Assembly: GCA_035578905.1 (NCBI GenBank)
Contig: JAQJVL010000085.1
Location: 492,501 to 556,500, forward strand
Reading direction: 5' to 3'
Length of the DNA: 64,000 nt
From: Stictocephala bisonia
Lineage: Eukaryota; Arthropoda; Insecta; Hemiptera; Membracidae
Shown: in pieces, positions 49,921-61,148 of the stretch
Numbering within the stretch: the stretch's first letter is position 1
How the letters are laid out: every line of letters starts with the position of its first letter
Position numbers and translations under genes: made by a program
The notes under the pieces: generated by a model
What the model was told of the DNA's origin: nothing
The model's database searches: none
What the model saw: only the letters and a program-made list of their open reading frames with translations

Positions 49921-50469
49921 TTTTGGATGTACATGTGCGTGTGGTCGAGTAACCAATATTGTTCACATATGAGAATATACATGATCTAGGTATTGTGTTG
50001 CTCAAACGTATTTTAAATGAAATAAATAAATGAAATAAAAAAAATGTCTTTATTGTATTTCTTTCTTTTACAAATGGCGATGTTAGGACTATGAAATCCT
50101 GTCTTACACCTAACAATTATATTCATTTTCATTAAATATTGAATCATGTAGTTGCTAAAAATTAAAGACGTATTAACGTGCTTCTAAGACATAATCTTAA
50201 AGTAAAAAAAAACGAATGAATCCTAAGTCTTCAAGATGAACGGAAACTGCTGTAGGTGGCAATTCAATTATCTGATAAAAGGTGATTTTTGGAGTAACAA
50301 TTCAAATTATCTAAAATATTATTTTTTCTTTATACTAGATTTGACTTTAAATTACCTATCAAACAACTCTATTCTCCTATTAAATAGTCATTTCATAAAT
50401 AAGTTGAGACTTCTTATAAGAAAACAGATACATAAGTTTAGATAACACCAAGTGAGGCTGGGTACTTAC
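49921..50469. other. Intron downstream of channel exon 1
   Basis: Begins with the donor GTAAGTACC read down from 50469 on the minus strand. Nothing else recognised. Confidence 0.5.
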
Positions 50470-50613
50470 ACTTGCTGAGGCGGTGGTTGGGGGTTTGGTC
50501 GTCCACATAAGGCTGCGGATTGGTCAAGTCCTCAAAGTTGATTATGTACAGACATATGTCGTCCACCTCACTTTTCACAGGAGCTATCACCTCGCTACAT
50601 AGGAACTTTGTAC
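50470..50613 (-). CDS. sei: ERG-type (KCNH) potassium channel, first exon in window: end of PAS domain
   Basis: A minus-strand internal exon of 144 bp. The acceptor is TGTTTCAG before 50613 and the donor is AGCAAGT|GTAAGT after 50470. It enters two bases short of a full codon (completing a Gly), then reads TKFLCSEVIAPVKSEVDD, ICLYIINFEDLTNPQPYVDD, QTPNHRLSK. This matches the last two strands of the eag-family PAS domain (pattern FLC...PVK.E...I..FI.NFE), and specifically the ERG subgroup rather than Eag or Elk, which have different residues there. The PAS domain caps the cytoplasmic side of the channel and slows deactivation in ERG channels. The preceding PAS exon should lie beyond the right edge. 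Confidence 0.92.
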
Positions 50614-51609
50614 CTGAAACATAAAATATAAATACATATTGACTCTTATTTCAATAAATTACTTTCACTATGACAAGTCCATTTTATGATAATTTCCACA
50701 GAAATTACACTTAACAAATAAATAAACTATGTTTAGATTTGTATTACTGTAAAATAAATATCGACAAAATATGATTTTTGTATTTCCAAAGTAAATGTTT
50801 AGCTCTGTAAAAATACCCGCCAGAGCGTGTTCCAGAAGTTTTGTTGTAAAGTTGCACTTATAGTCCTCAATATTTACCTCTTTGGTAATAAATACTTGTA
50901 ATGAATGCATTTTCATCAGTTGTGGCATGTTCAGATTATAAAAACAAATTTTATTATAAACATTAAAAATTGTGGAATTATCAAATATGTTTCATTTAAA
51001 TCCATCAAAATTCCACCAAGGACCAAATAAAGAAAATAGTGCATACTTGTAACAAATGCTGGATGTAACAGCGTTGGGACTCGATGTGCAAACCACACAT
51101 TACTGAACCATCACTATCCACCATGCACAGTCATAGGGAGTGTTTGTATTTGTGGATTACTACTTATAAAAAAATAAAGAAATGTAAAATGTTAAACTAT
51201 ATATGAGCCATATGAAAATTACAAAAAATATATGAAAAAGTAACCACTGCTAAAACAATTTCATGAGTTTTTTTATTAAATCAGTATACTCGTATTCAAT
51301 AATAATGAAACTGTTTAAAATAAGGAAAATGAAATAATTGAAAGTGAGAGAAGATAATCGGATAAAATTTAAAGAGCAGTGACTACTTTGCATTTTGTTT
51401 TTATGGCTAAAGTCTTGCTAGGTTAGACTATAAAGGAATATAACGCTTTTTTATTGCACGAGCATTTAAAGTAAATTAAGACTATAAATTAATTATTATG
51501 TTTTTAAAATTATAGGAGTCATTCCTACAGAATTCCACTCTTATCCATACATTGTTAGCTCATTCCGTCTTTACATTCACACCATTATTTTAAGTTGGAT
51601 ACTCCAGCT
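50614..51609. other. Intron upstream of channel exon 1
   Basis: AT-rich. An 86-codon minus-strand frame at 50668-50928 has no recognised domain. Nothing else seen. Confidence 0.5.
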
Positions 51610-51616
51610 TTATATG

Positions 51617-51862
51617 TCAAATTGCCGAATTATTGGTCTCCCAGTTGTGGGGTAACAAATCTCCAACAATGTAAAAGGCCTCAGAAATGAAAAACCTTTT
51701 CAAACGTGCCTTGAAAGTCTTTGGCTCAATGTTGCTTTTGTAATATATCGGCCAAGACCAAGCGAGCACCTGCTTGTGAGGGAATCCTATGATGTGTGAT
51801 TCTGTAATTATCTCTGTGTCTGGTTGAATAATTATGCATTTCACTGCCTCTAGTGAGTACAC
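51617..51862 (-). pseudogene. LINE ORF2 C-terminal remnant
   Basis: Open for 81 codons and ends near the element's 3' boundary. SHIIGFPHKQ and FKARLKRFFISEAFYIVGD resemble the closing segment of insect Jockey/CR1-like ORF2 proteins, where a lysine-rich helix ends in a FY-containing motif. Assigned mainly by position after the reverse transcriptase. Confidence 0.5.
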
Positions 51863-52163
51863 ACTTGGACATACAATAAAATGCAGTTTCTGAAATATAA
51901 ATATTTAAAGCTTTAACGATTTTAACATTTGCAAGACTCTCTAGACTTAAGCTTAGACATAATACTCACTGCTTCTTTTTGCAGTTTAAAGAGTTTCACT
52001 AGTTAACTGAGGAACAGCCACCCCAAACTCCATACGACAAGTCATCATAAATGAGACCATAATACGTCACAAGCATGACTTGATTTCGGCATATATCGGA
52101 CAGGGTTCTGAGAACGTATATCCCGGATGATAGCTTGGAGCAAGCCATATCAATATGATTGGT

Positions 52164-53222
52164 TCATCTTCTATCGATGATAATTCCGAGAAACTTTGTC
52201 GCATGAACCTCATCCACCACTGCTTCATCTATGTTAACCTTCGGTGATTTTTCGATTTGTGGTGGGTGTAGGGAGCATCTAATAAAATTAGTTTTGGAAG
52301 GATTTATTTCAAGATTGATATTATTAAAATGCTGGATACAACTATTTAAATCTATGAAAGTTACTCTTTCCAAATCCGATTCCAACCCCCCACTTGTACA
52401 GAGGGTTGTAATCATCTGCATACTAAATAAGCCGCCCATGCATGTGTATCATTAATGTACACCAGGAAGAGCTAGGGGCTGAGAATTTATCCCTGTAGGA
52501 CACCGACCCTTAATTAGTTTGGTTATGATGTTTTATTATCGATATGGACTGTTTGGAACCTCTTGTGCAGATAAGATTTGAGCCACGACAATGGCACTCC
52601 TCGAACGCCATATGACCCTAGCTTCTTTAAAAGGGTTTTATAATTGACACAGTCGAAAGCTTTGGAGAGATCGAGAAACACACTAAGAGTATGCCTGCGA
52701 CTCTGCAGACTGTCTACTACCATGTCGAAAGACTCACTACTTCGTCTATTGTTGACTTCCTCTCTCAAAAACCAAACCGGTCATTTGAGAGCAGAGAATG
52801 CTTATCCAAAAAAGACATCAGTGGCATTAAAAACACTTTCTCAAACACTTATTACTAGCAATATTGATATAGTTCTGCAGTTAATGATTTAGTTTGGATA
52901 TATATTTTTTTTAAATTGTTGTCACTCTGGCTAGTTTCAGTGAAGATGGAAAGTGTCCAGATTGAAAATAAATATTTATTATATGTGAAATGGATACAAC
53001 AAGTGCCTGAAGAACCTTTTTAATAGCCATGTAGATATGTGTGTACATCTTAGAACTTAGGCTTAAGCGGCCGGTGTCATAACTAGAATCTATATTTTCC
53101 GGTGACAACCGCGTCAACGTGCTATGTACATTATTGTTGTAGTGTACATCATTGAATGTTTTAGGAAGTAAGTTTTGTATTATTTGGACGAGATCTTTGA
53201 TAGATATGGGGACTGAAATCAT
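52164..53222 (-). pseudogene. LINE reverse transcriptase remnant
   Basis: In order on the minus strand: MAIKKVLQALVVSISHIINI with FQSGHFPSSLKLARVTTI (about 53080-52911, palm entry); [20 protein letters not shown] with [20 protein letters not shown] (52768-52523); a decayed GVPQGS-like block; YADD catalytic box (52411-52422, in a frame different from its neighbours); and LEINPSKTNF with KFLGIIID (52439-52164). At least three frame changes and several stops occur. The catalytic Asp pair is preserved by sequence but the protein cannot be made. Confidence 0.88.
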
Positions 53223-53525
53223 CGATGTGGATGGGCCATGGACACAGCCTGATGATTGAAGGTTTCAGCTATTATTACGACTCAAAGAAAGGGGCTGGTA
53301 GGTCAGAGAAAAAAGTTTTGAAAATGATAGCCACAGTAGATGGATCGGATATTACATTTTAATCAATATCTAGACTGATATTCCTACTTTTTGTTGATTT
53401 TGAAATAAATTTATTCAATTCCAAGTGGTTTTGGAAAAATTTTGCGAATTGAAGTGTTTCCTCAAAATATCGTATACTTTTGCAGCTTTCAAAACGTGCT
53501 TATATATTATTTTGTATTGTTTCAG

Positions 53526-53801
53526 TTATTGATGGAATCCAGGGTATCCAGTGATATTTGATATATTTAATTCATATTTCAGTTTCTCCCGGGAAACCAA
53601 AATTCCTTTTGTAATCCAAGAACAATGTGTTCTTTTGGAATGGGTTTCTACTTCCTCTATTGGACAGGATATGTCTAGATGAAAATGTAGTGTTGAAGAA
53701 TTTGTTAAATTAAATGTCACGCAAATCAGTGAAATTGAGAAAGACCAACTTTCCTGGGAGATAGATAAGTTTATATTGCTGATGTTCAGGGGTTTTGACA
53801 C
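53526..53801 (-). pseudogene. LINE ORF2 linker between endonuclease and RT
   Basis: Open for 91 codons. HCSWITKGILVSREKLKYEL matches the conserved PWIT.GI..S...K segment between endonuclease and reverse transcriptase in Jockey/CR1-type LINEs. Confidence 0.75.
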
Positions 53802-53861
53802 TCTAGTCTTGGGAAAACAAGGGCTTGCATGTTTGGGAGCCAGTCTCGGTATTGATACCAG

Positions 53862-54068
53862 CTAGCCGCAACGATCTCCTATCGCTGTATTACGTCTCTC
53901 CTGCATATTACTCAAAATGTTCTCGATAGCAGTACACGAGGTGGCTGTAGCTTTAGTAGTAGAGTCGATCAACCTATCTAAGTTAAAAAACTTTAAACAA
54001 TCGGAAAACCGCTTGGTTGAGGGAACCTTAACATCAAGAACGTTGGTATTGAAGTCATCCAAAACCAC
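53862..54068 (-). pseudogene. LINE endonuclease, downstream part
   Basis: VLDDFNTNVLDVKVPSTKRF and DCLKFFNLDRLIDSTTKATA then SCTAIENIL give the (G)DFN motif and following strand of the AP-type endonuclease. The first part of this peptide is also the unit of the adjacent minisatellite. Confidence 0.8.
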
Positions 54069-55461
54069 TTGGTTGAGGGAGCCTTAACATCAAGAACGTT
54101 GGTACTGAAGTCATGCAAAACCACTTGGTTGAGGGAGCCTTAACATCAAGAACGTTGGTATTGAAGTCATCCAAAACCACTTGGTTTAGGGAGCCTTAAC
54201 ATCAAAAACGTTGGTATTGAAATCATCCAAAACCACTTGGTTGAGGGAGCCTTAACATCAAGAACGTTGGTACTGAAGTCATCCAAAACCGCTTGGTTGA
54301 GGGAGCCTTAACATCAAGAACGTTGGTATTGAAGTCATCCAAAACCACTTGGTTGAGGGAGCCTTAACATCAAGAACGTTGGTATTGAAGTCATCCAAAA
54401 CCACTTGGTTGAGGGAGCCTTAACATCAAGAACGTTGGTACTGAAGTCATCCAAAACCGCTTGGTTGAGGGAGCCTAACATCAAGAACGTTGGTATTGTA
54501 GTCATCCAAAACCACTTGGTTGAGGGAGCCTTGACATCAAGAACGTTGGTACTGAAGTCATCCAAAACCACTTGGTTGAGGGAGCCTTAACATCAAGAAC
54601 GTTGGTATTGAAGTCATCCAAAACCACTTGGTTGAGGGAGCCTTAACATCAAGAACGTTGGTACTGAAGTCATCCAAAACCCCTTGGTTGAGGGAGCCTT
54701 AACATCAAGAACGTTGGTATTGAAGTCATCTAAAACCACTTGGTTGAGGGAGCCTTAACATCAAGAACGTTGGTATTGAAGTCATCCAAAACCACTTGGT
54801 TGAGGGAGCCTTAACATCAAGAACGTTGGTATTGAAGTCATCCAAAACCGCTTGGTTGAGGGAGCCTAACATCAAGAACGTTGGTATTGAAGTCATCCAA
54901 AACCACTTGGTTGAGGGAGCCTTGACATCAAGAACGTTGGTACTGAAGTCATCCAAAACCACTTGGTTGAGGGAGCCTTAACATCAAGAACGTTGGTATT
55001 GAAGTCATCCAAAACCGCTTGGTTGAGGGAGCCTTAACATCAGGAATGTTGGTACTGAAGTCATCCAAAACCACTTTGTTGAGGGAGCCTTAACATCAAG
55101 AACGTTGGTACTGAAGTCATCCAAAACCGCTTGGTTGAGGGAGCCTAACATCAAGAACGTTGGTATTGTAGTCATCTAAAACCACTTGGTTGAGGGAGCC
55201 TTGACATCAAGAACGTTGGTACTGAAGTCATCCAAAACCACTTGGTTGAGGGAGCCTTAACATCAAGAACGTTGGTATTGAAGTCATCCAAAACCACTTG
55301 GTTGAGGGAGCCTTAACATCAAGAACATTGGTACTGAAGTCATCCAAAACCGCTTGGTTGAGGGAGCCTTAACATCAAGAACGTTGGTATTGAAGTCATC
55401 CAAAACTACTTGGTTGAGGGAGCATTAACATCAAGAACGTTGGTATTGAAGTCATCCAAAA
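54011..55461. repeat. 56-bp minisatellite derived from the LINE endonuclease, about 26 copies
   Basis: Unit ACCACTTGGTTGAGGGAGCC, TTAACATCAAGAACGTTGGT, ATTGAAGTCATCCAAA, 56 bp. On the minus strand it encodes VLDDFNTNVLDVK(V/A)PSTK, the endonuclease segment found once on each side of the array. Some copies are 55 bp (GAGCCTAACATC). A block of seven units, 391 bp, is duplicated (54475 and 54866). Since 56 is not a multiple of three, the frame changes every unit. Confidence 0.97.
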
Positions 55462-55800
55462 CAATAAATAATGTATTTTGATTCAATTGCTACAAAAGCA
55501 CCTGAAACCGAGAAAAAATTCATTGATGTTACCGTTGGGATACCTGTAAATGCCAATTATAAGAGTTTTTCCTCTCTCAGTATGTAGTTTACACCCATGG
55601 CTTCAAAATCTTTCTCCATCGTATCTTTTACTTCAAAACATTTGTAAGAAAGATTGTTATGTCAGAAAATGGCTACATCCCTCCCTTGAAAGAGGATCGA
55701 CAGAAATAATTAGCTAGTACATAGCCACTTATTTTGCTGTTCTTAAGGTTTAGGGGCTGCGTCCTAAGGACACACATTAAGACAATTCTAACTGTCACTT
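55462..55800 (-). pseudogene. LINE endonuclease, upstream part
   Basis: Minus-strand frames give CFEVKDTMEKDFEAMGVNYI, REEKLLIIGIYRYPNGNINE (about 55519-55620). Upstream is SKISGYVLANYF with FKGG, matching the Y..P/G..I strand and the GG(V/T).I region of LINE endonucleases. One or two stops and frame changes. Confidence 0.7.
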
Positions 55801-58244
55801 CTAAGTTTAATGACGGCAACATATTACAGTTAGTTGTTATTTACGATACACGATCCAATGTTGAATCATCGAGCAATCACACAAAACATTAACTATTACT
55901 ACTGTGCCTTTACAGTCAACTGTCCCATCATATCTCCTAATTAAAAGTAGTTAGCAATAACAGAGTTCTTCTTTGAAAAGTGTTCATCCGTACTCAAATT
56001 TATTATATTGGATGCCAACGGAGTTCAAATACCAATTAAGCCTACGTTACGAGAGGATATCTTACAAAGTCCAATTGGTAATATCAAAGAAAAAATTACT
56101 AAACTTTCATTGTTTTAGAGAATAGACAAATATAGTTAGTTCTGATTTTGCAGATGGCTACTACAAAGTTCACTGAGGTTTTATTTACAAGAAAATATTA
56201 TTAAGCTAGAAACTATTCTGACATTGTAAGAAGTTTACAAAACTTCTCTTACAAATGCATTTACAATTTTTAATTTAATATAGTGTGACTGATAAGTTTT
56301 GGACCATCTTTCATTAGTAAACTGATGCATTTGTAGGTCGAGTGGAAGCCTAAACAACTTATTCGTTCTAAACAATTGAATTAAATTCAACCTTACTTGA
56401 TACGTCACATATAAATAGTAAACCTACATATTTTCCTTTTTAAAATATGTAGAATTGGGTTTTTTTTTTTTTTTTTTTTTTTTTTTTGATTCATTGAAGA
56501 ATATTAAGAATAAATAATAAATAACTTTTATAACCAATCTTTAGTTTGTATTTTGTAATTGAACTTGTGAAAAAAGTATTACAAAATATGCTAATTATCT
56601 ATATATTATTGAGTAGATAGGAATTGTCAATAAGTGTGTATATTACAAACTTAAGCCAATATAGTGGCCAAGTATGTCTAGAACTAAACTATTATTCAAA
56701 TTATTTGATATAATATCCAATTTAAAACAGCTGATATGTTCAATTTACTACTGTACTCAACTATTTTCCATTTTAAAAATTTAGCCTACCACAATTTTAC
56801 TCAATTTGTTTTTATTTACACAGCTGTTAATCAAATAAATCAATCGATTAATATATTTGTAATTTATCAATTAATATATAAATCAATAGTGGGAACTTTG
56901 GAAGACAGTGGAATGGATTCCTGAGGTCGGAGAGGAAAATCCTTTCTTATTGAGCCTCTAAGGGCCAAGATAAACCTGTAAAAAATGTCAAGCAATTGGG
57001 CGTATATTTTTGGAGAAATAGTGATTAGTGGAAAATTGCTTTTATATAAGATATAATTCTTGTAGTTTACAGGCTTTGGTTATCTAAAAAAATCTGAAAT
57101 TATTCTTTTACAGCCCTTAAAGTACGGCAATTGACTCTAAATCAATTAAATGTCGGAGTTCTCGCCATATACATTTGTTCTCCTATGACTTGGCTATACA
57201 TTTGTTCAGATTTAATTGTATATTTTCCCATTTAATACAGCATGTTCTCCTAGATAACAAAGTTTCACAGACTAGAGAAATCTGTAAGTCTACTCTTAGA
57301 GGCCGTAGATTAACCAATTTGATTTACACGCACAAATTGAAAATCTAGTTCTACCTAAGAATGAAGGAGGTGAGATAGAGAAAAAAGTCATAGTTGTAGA
57401 TCGTCTCAAATCAGATACAGAAAATGGTGTAAGTTTTAATGTAGAACCTTTCATTTAGCCAGTCCAATTAGAGAAACGCTGTTTTTGGCATTTAAAAGTT
57501 TTGGCACTAAAAAGGTTGCCATCTTTGAATTACTAAGAATTTTTCAAAATACCTTCTTATTAAACATCTACAAAATAAGACCTTTGACTCTGCAAAATTT
57601 CAGCCTCGTAGGCTTAGTACTTTTTTAGTTAAAGCGATGAGTGAATGAGACAATTGCCTTTTATAGGTATAAATTGTCTTCTTATACATTTAAATTATTT
57701 CAAATGGGCCAAACAAATATCAGTTTGAACTAATTATAGTTTAATTACTCCTTTACTGTCCATAACTAAAGCAATAAACAATCTATTGTACAACAAACGG
57801 TTGTATATGGTAGTTAAAGCTACGAACATAAATTCACTTTCAAACACATGCTTCTTGAGCAGGGTCAAAACGTAAAATTAAGAAGAGTATAAACAACGAT
57901 AAACAACAGGCCATGAGGTATTTTTATATTGTTTTACTGGATGTATTATTGGTTTATAGTTTCACCAGTGGTCTGTTAATGAATGTGCTATGGTTTTGGT
58001 CCTCCGTAATGGACGTACATAATTGACCAAGTGATGTGCGATCAGCTTTATGCCTCTATTTTCCTTTTTCCATGACGTATTTACTCCAAACTGAATTCCA
58101 TTACCATTTATACCTCAATCTATTGTAAGCAGGAACGCTCTCCATATTTAAATGTGGTGCCAACTAGTCTGCATTTAATTGAAAATGTATCCAAGTGCAT
58201 ATGTTTATGTCATTACACTTCAAATGTTAATTCAGTATAAAATT
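55801..58244. other. Intronic sequence with a long T-run
   Basis: A run of 28 T lies at 56460-56487. ATAGTGTGACTGATAAGTTT at about 56279 looks like a transposon end but I found no partner. A stretch at 57480-57660 resembles MITE-like sequence without proof. No gene seen. Confidence 0.4.
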
Positions 58245-58326
58245 GGGCCACAATACCACTGTGCTTGTATGGGAGAGTGGGTGGGCCACAATACTACTGT
58301 GCTTGTATGGGAGAGTGGGTGGGCCA
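58245..58326. repeat. 38-bp tandem repeat, 2 copies plus partial
   Basis: GGGCCACAATACCACTGTGC, TTGTATGGGAGAGTGGGT starts at 58245, 58283 and 58321. The unit resembles part of the 112-bp array (GTGTATGGGAGAGTGGATGG), suggesting a common ancestor or shared composition. Confidence 0.88.
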
Positions 58327-58499
58327 ATAAAATTAAAGTGTTCTTAATAACGAACATATCTTTTTTTGTTCTCCTATTTTGAATAATTCCTCTCATTGAA
58401 ATATTGTACATTTTTTAGTCTATTTATGCCATTGACATTTTTAACTTAATGTACTAAACTTGTTATGGGACAACAGTCCAAACACATCAAGCAGATTTG

Positions 58500-58590
58500 T
58501 AGTGGACCTCCCGGGATTCAAACTCGTGACACTGGGCATATGAAGCAGAAGTGCTAACCACTAAGTTAGCAAGAGGCCTAACATTTTTTG
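58500..58590 (-). mobile_element. tRNA-derived SINE head, minus strand
   Basis: On the minus strand CTTAGTGGTTAGC (58553-58565) is an A-box and GAGTTTGAATCCCGG (58511-58525) a B-box, about 28 bp apart. The T-arm is imperfect and the acceptor stem unpaired, so a functional tRNA is unlikely. Different in sequence from the SINE at 10640-10850. Confidence 0.6.
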
Positions 58591-59194
58591 CAAGCATCCT
58601 AAGAAGACTGACAGCTAAGAATACATAAAAGTGAACCTAGCAAATTTCTCAAGAATGTTTTTTTGTAAAGTTAGAACATCCACCTTCATAGTTTTATAAT
58701 AATGCAATATATACAAACAACGATGGAGATAGTTCCTTGCGGTCACATACTGTGTGTTCACTAGTAACTCGGGATATGCTTGCTCTACTGTGACCCATCA
58801 ACGCTTTAATTAGAGTTACTTACCAAGAAAAAAAAAACACTTATACACTAACGTAGGCCTAGTATCCTGAATTATTTCTAAGGATTTGAAAAATAGCTTG
58901 GAAAAAACATTTCTAAATGGAAATATATTTCCTTTTAAAATAAAATTTAATTTTTTTTCACTGCCCCATCTATTAAGATTTTTATATTAACCGAGAGCAT
59001 CCTCCAGTTCTTCGGTTTGTAGATGAAGTATTTGTTTATTTAGTTCTTCTCACATGTATGGCTTTAAATATACTTTGATCAATAAATAAAAATAAAATAA
59101 AAAAATCTAAAACTTGTACGAGCCATGCAACATACCAGTACATTCATGAATATATCGTATTGGTGTTAGTAGTTCTCATAATAAGACAACGATA
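58591..59194. other. Intronic sequence, nothing recognised
   Basis: AT-rich. No feature. Confidence 0.4.
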
Positions 59195-59648
59195 GTGGCA
59201 TTGGGTGGGGAGCAACAGGGTAACCTGCTCTAGGTCAATACGACTAGAGGTCATTGCCTCCGCACGTGTGTTTGCCGAGCAATCAATATCGTGCACGCAG
59301 AACTCGAGTGGTTGTTGTACCGATAACGTACCGGCACTCAATAGCACACCAATGGCCTTGGGTGGAAAGTAACAGGGAAAGCTACTCTAGGTCAATACGG
59401 CTGGAGGTCATTGCCCCCGCACGCGTGTATGCCGCGCAATCAATATCGTGCACGCAGAACTCGAGTGGTAGTGCACGCAAAATGTACCGGCACTCAACAG
59501 CATACTAATGGCCTTAGATGGAAAGCAACAGGGAAAGCTACTCTAGGGCAATACGGCTGGAGGTCATTGCCCCCGCACGCGTGTTTGCCGCGCAATCAAT
59601 ATCGTGCACGCAGAACTCGAGTGGTTGTTGCACCGATAACGTCCTGAC
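59195..59648. repeat. 157-bp tandem repeat, about 3 copies, GC-rich
   Basis: Unit includes CAGGGAAAGCTACTCTAGG, GGCTGGAGGTCATTGCCCCC, GCACGCGTGTATGCCGCGCA and CAGAACTCGAGTGGTTGTTG. It is noticeably GC-richer and CpG-richer than its surroundings. Open frames of 78-87 codons overlap it in two frames and shift between units (157 is not a multiple of three). Confidence 0.93.
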
Positions 59649-60168
59649 AACCAGTAGTAGATATAACAAGGAGAGGGATAGTAGAATTATCTGTTATTTT
59701 TGTTATTTTGGTAAAAATCGAAATTGTGTTTTATGGTTACTGTTGTTTTTTTGTAATTTTTTCTTTATTTTTTATAAATAAGTATAGTCAGATGTAAATA
59801 TATAAAGTCATATCAGAGATAAAATAAATATAACGTTTATTTATATGTTTAGTTTATTGTGATATTTGTAACATTTTCTTTGTGTCTGTTTACTTTTTTG
59901 TTTTGTTTCGTCATTTATTTGTTAGTTTAGGATAATAACAATTAGATGACACGACTTTATGGTAAAAATATTCCTTACAGTAATCCTAGAAAGGGACATA
60001 GTCCAGAACAGAGATAGTGAACAGAACAAATATAGCATAGGGGAATAGGAGTGAGAAGAAATATAGAATATGGAAGAAAAGACAATATTCACTAGCCCAA
60101 TAAATAATTAGTTCTCTCCATGCAGGATCCTCGGACGATAAATGGAAGATTAATTTTACGTCACATTT
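59649..60168. other. AT-rich intron, nothing recognised
   Basis: No feature seen. Confidence 0.4.
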
Positions 60169-61148
60169 CCCTATCGGCGCAGAAATTTGTGCACCCGAAA
60201 TTGAAGGTTATTTTCAGAGGAACTAAGACGTCTACGAAAAATCGAATCGCACCATTACGTTCCTTGTTTAGCTTTACGTTATGAAATAGGCATTTTTAAA
60301 CTTTATTACAAGTTTTAATAATGTTTATCCTAGTTGGAACAAAAAAGTACAGGCATTTTAACAATTTTTCATTGTAAATCAAAGTCACACCGTTATTACT
60401 CAAAACCCCGCTAATGTAGTGCATTTATATTTCAATACCTGATTAATACATATGTTTTATATAACTTTTTAATATTTTAACTACTCGAGAAAAAAGTTTT
60501 TATACATTCCCTGAAACATTGTTTTCTTGACTTCTAGAGGTCATAAAATTAATGACTCGGTCTTGTAATCCTTATGACATGTTAAGTTATGACACATTAT
60601 TTCCATATTTTCAAATAGTTTCAGGGATTTTATATCGATTTAAATCAATTTAACATTACTTTGAATTGATACATTTAAATTGATTTAAATCGGTATAAAA
60701 TAACCGCATTTACTTTCACATATAAAACTAATTTATCGTAATTATAAATGTCATAAGGATTACAACAAGATCAAGTCATTAATTCCAAAACCTCTAGAAT
60801 CTAAGAAAAAAATGTTTCAGGGACTTGGTGAGAACTTTCCTTCTCGAAATGTAAAAATTATAAAATTTATGGAAACATTCCTATCATATAGGTATTAAAT
60901 TATAAATGCAATACATTGACGGTGTAAATTTGATGTACAGAGACCATTTAATATCCTGGCAAGTTAATTGTTCCAACTTGGACAACGAATTTAAAACTTA
61001 TAATAAAATTTAAAAAATTTATAAGTCATAAATTACAATCAAACGGGAAAAACAATTGTGTGATTAGATTTTTAGTAGGCCATTAATTTCTTTAAAAAAC
61101 TGCTTTCAAACTCGGGTGCACATAGTTTATACGCCGACAGTAGAGGGG
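60169..61148. mobile_element. Hairpin element with long inverted arms
   Basis: The left end CCCTATCGGCGCAG with TTTGTGCACCCGAAA matches the reverse complement of the right end (CTGTCGGCGTAT with TATGTGCACCCGAG). Further in, CCCTGAAACATTGTTTTCTT, CTTCTAGAGGT, TTAATGACT and TTGTAATCCTTATGACAT have inverted partners near 60720-60830. The turn is around 60660 in ATCGATTTAAAT-like sequence. About 980 bp, no reading frame: a MITE or fold-back element. Confidence 0.82.

Larger units (their letters stand above)
51610..55800 (-). mobile_element. Decayed non-LTR (LINE) retrotransposon with internal minisatellite
   Basis: Read on the minus strand, the order is endonuclease (55.8-53.9 kb), linker, reverse transcriptase (53.2-52.2 kb) and C-terminal part (51.9-51.6 kb), as in Jockey/CR1-type LINEs. 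Many frameshifts and stops are present. A 56-bp minisatellite (54011-55461) has grown inside the endonuclease region. The 3' end is near 51610; I see no poly-A tail or target duplication. The 5' end is uncertain, and homology fades above about 55800. Confidence 0.87.

Noticed and set aside
48083..50116. Many open frames of 60-138 codons on both strands
   Set aside because: They arise from the 112-bp array, shift frame every unit and overlap on both strands.
58502..58575. Functional tRNA gene
   Set aside because: A and B boxes are present but acceptor and T stems do not pair, so a SINE head is more likely.
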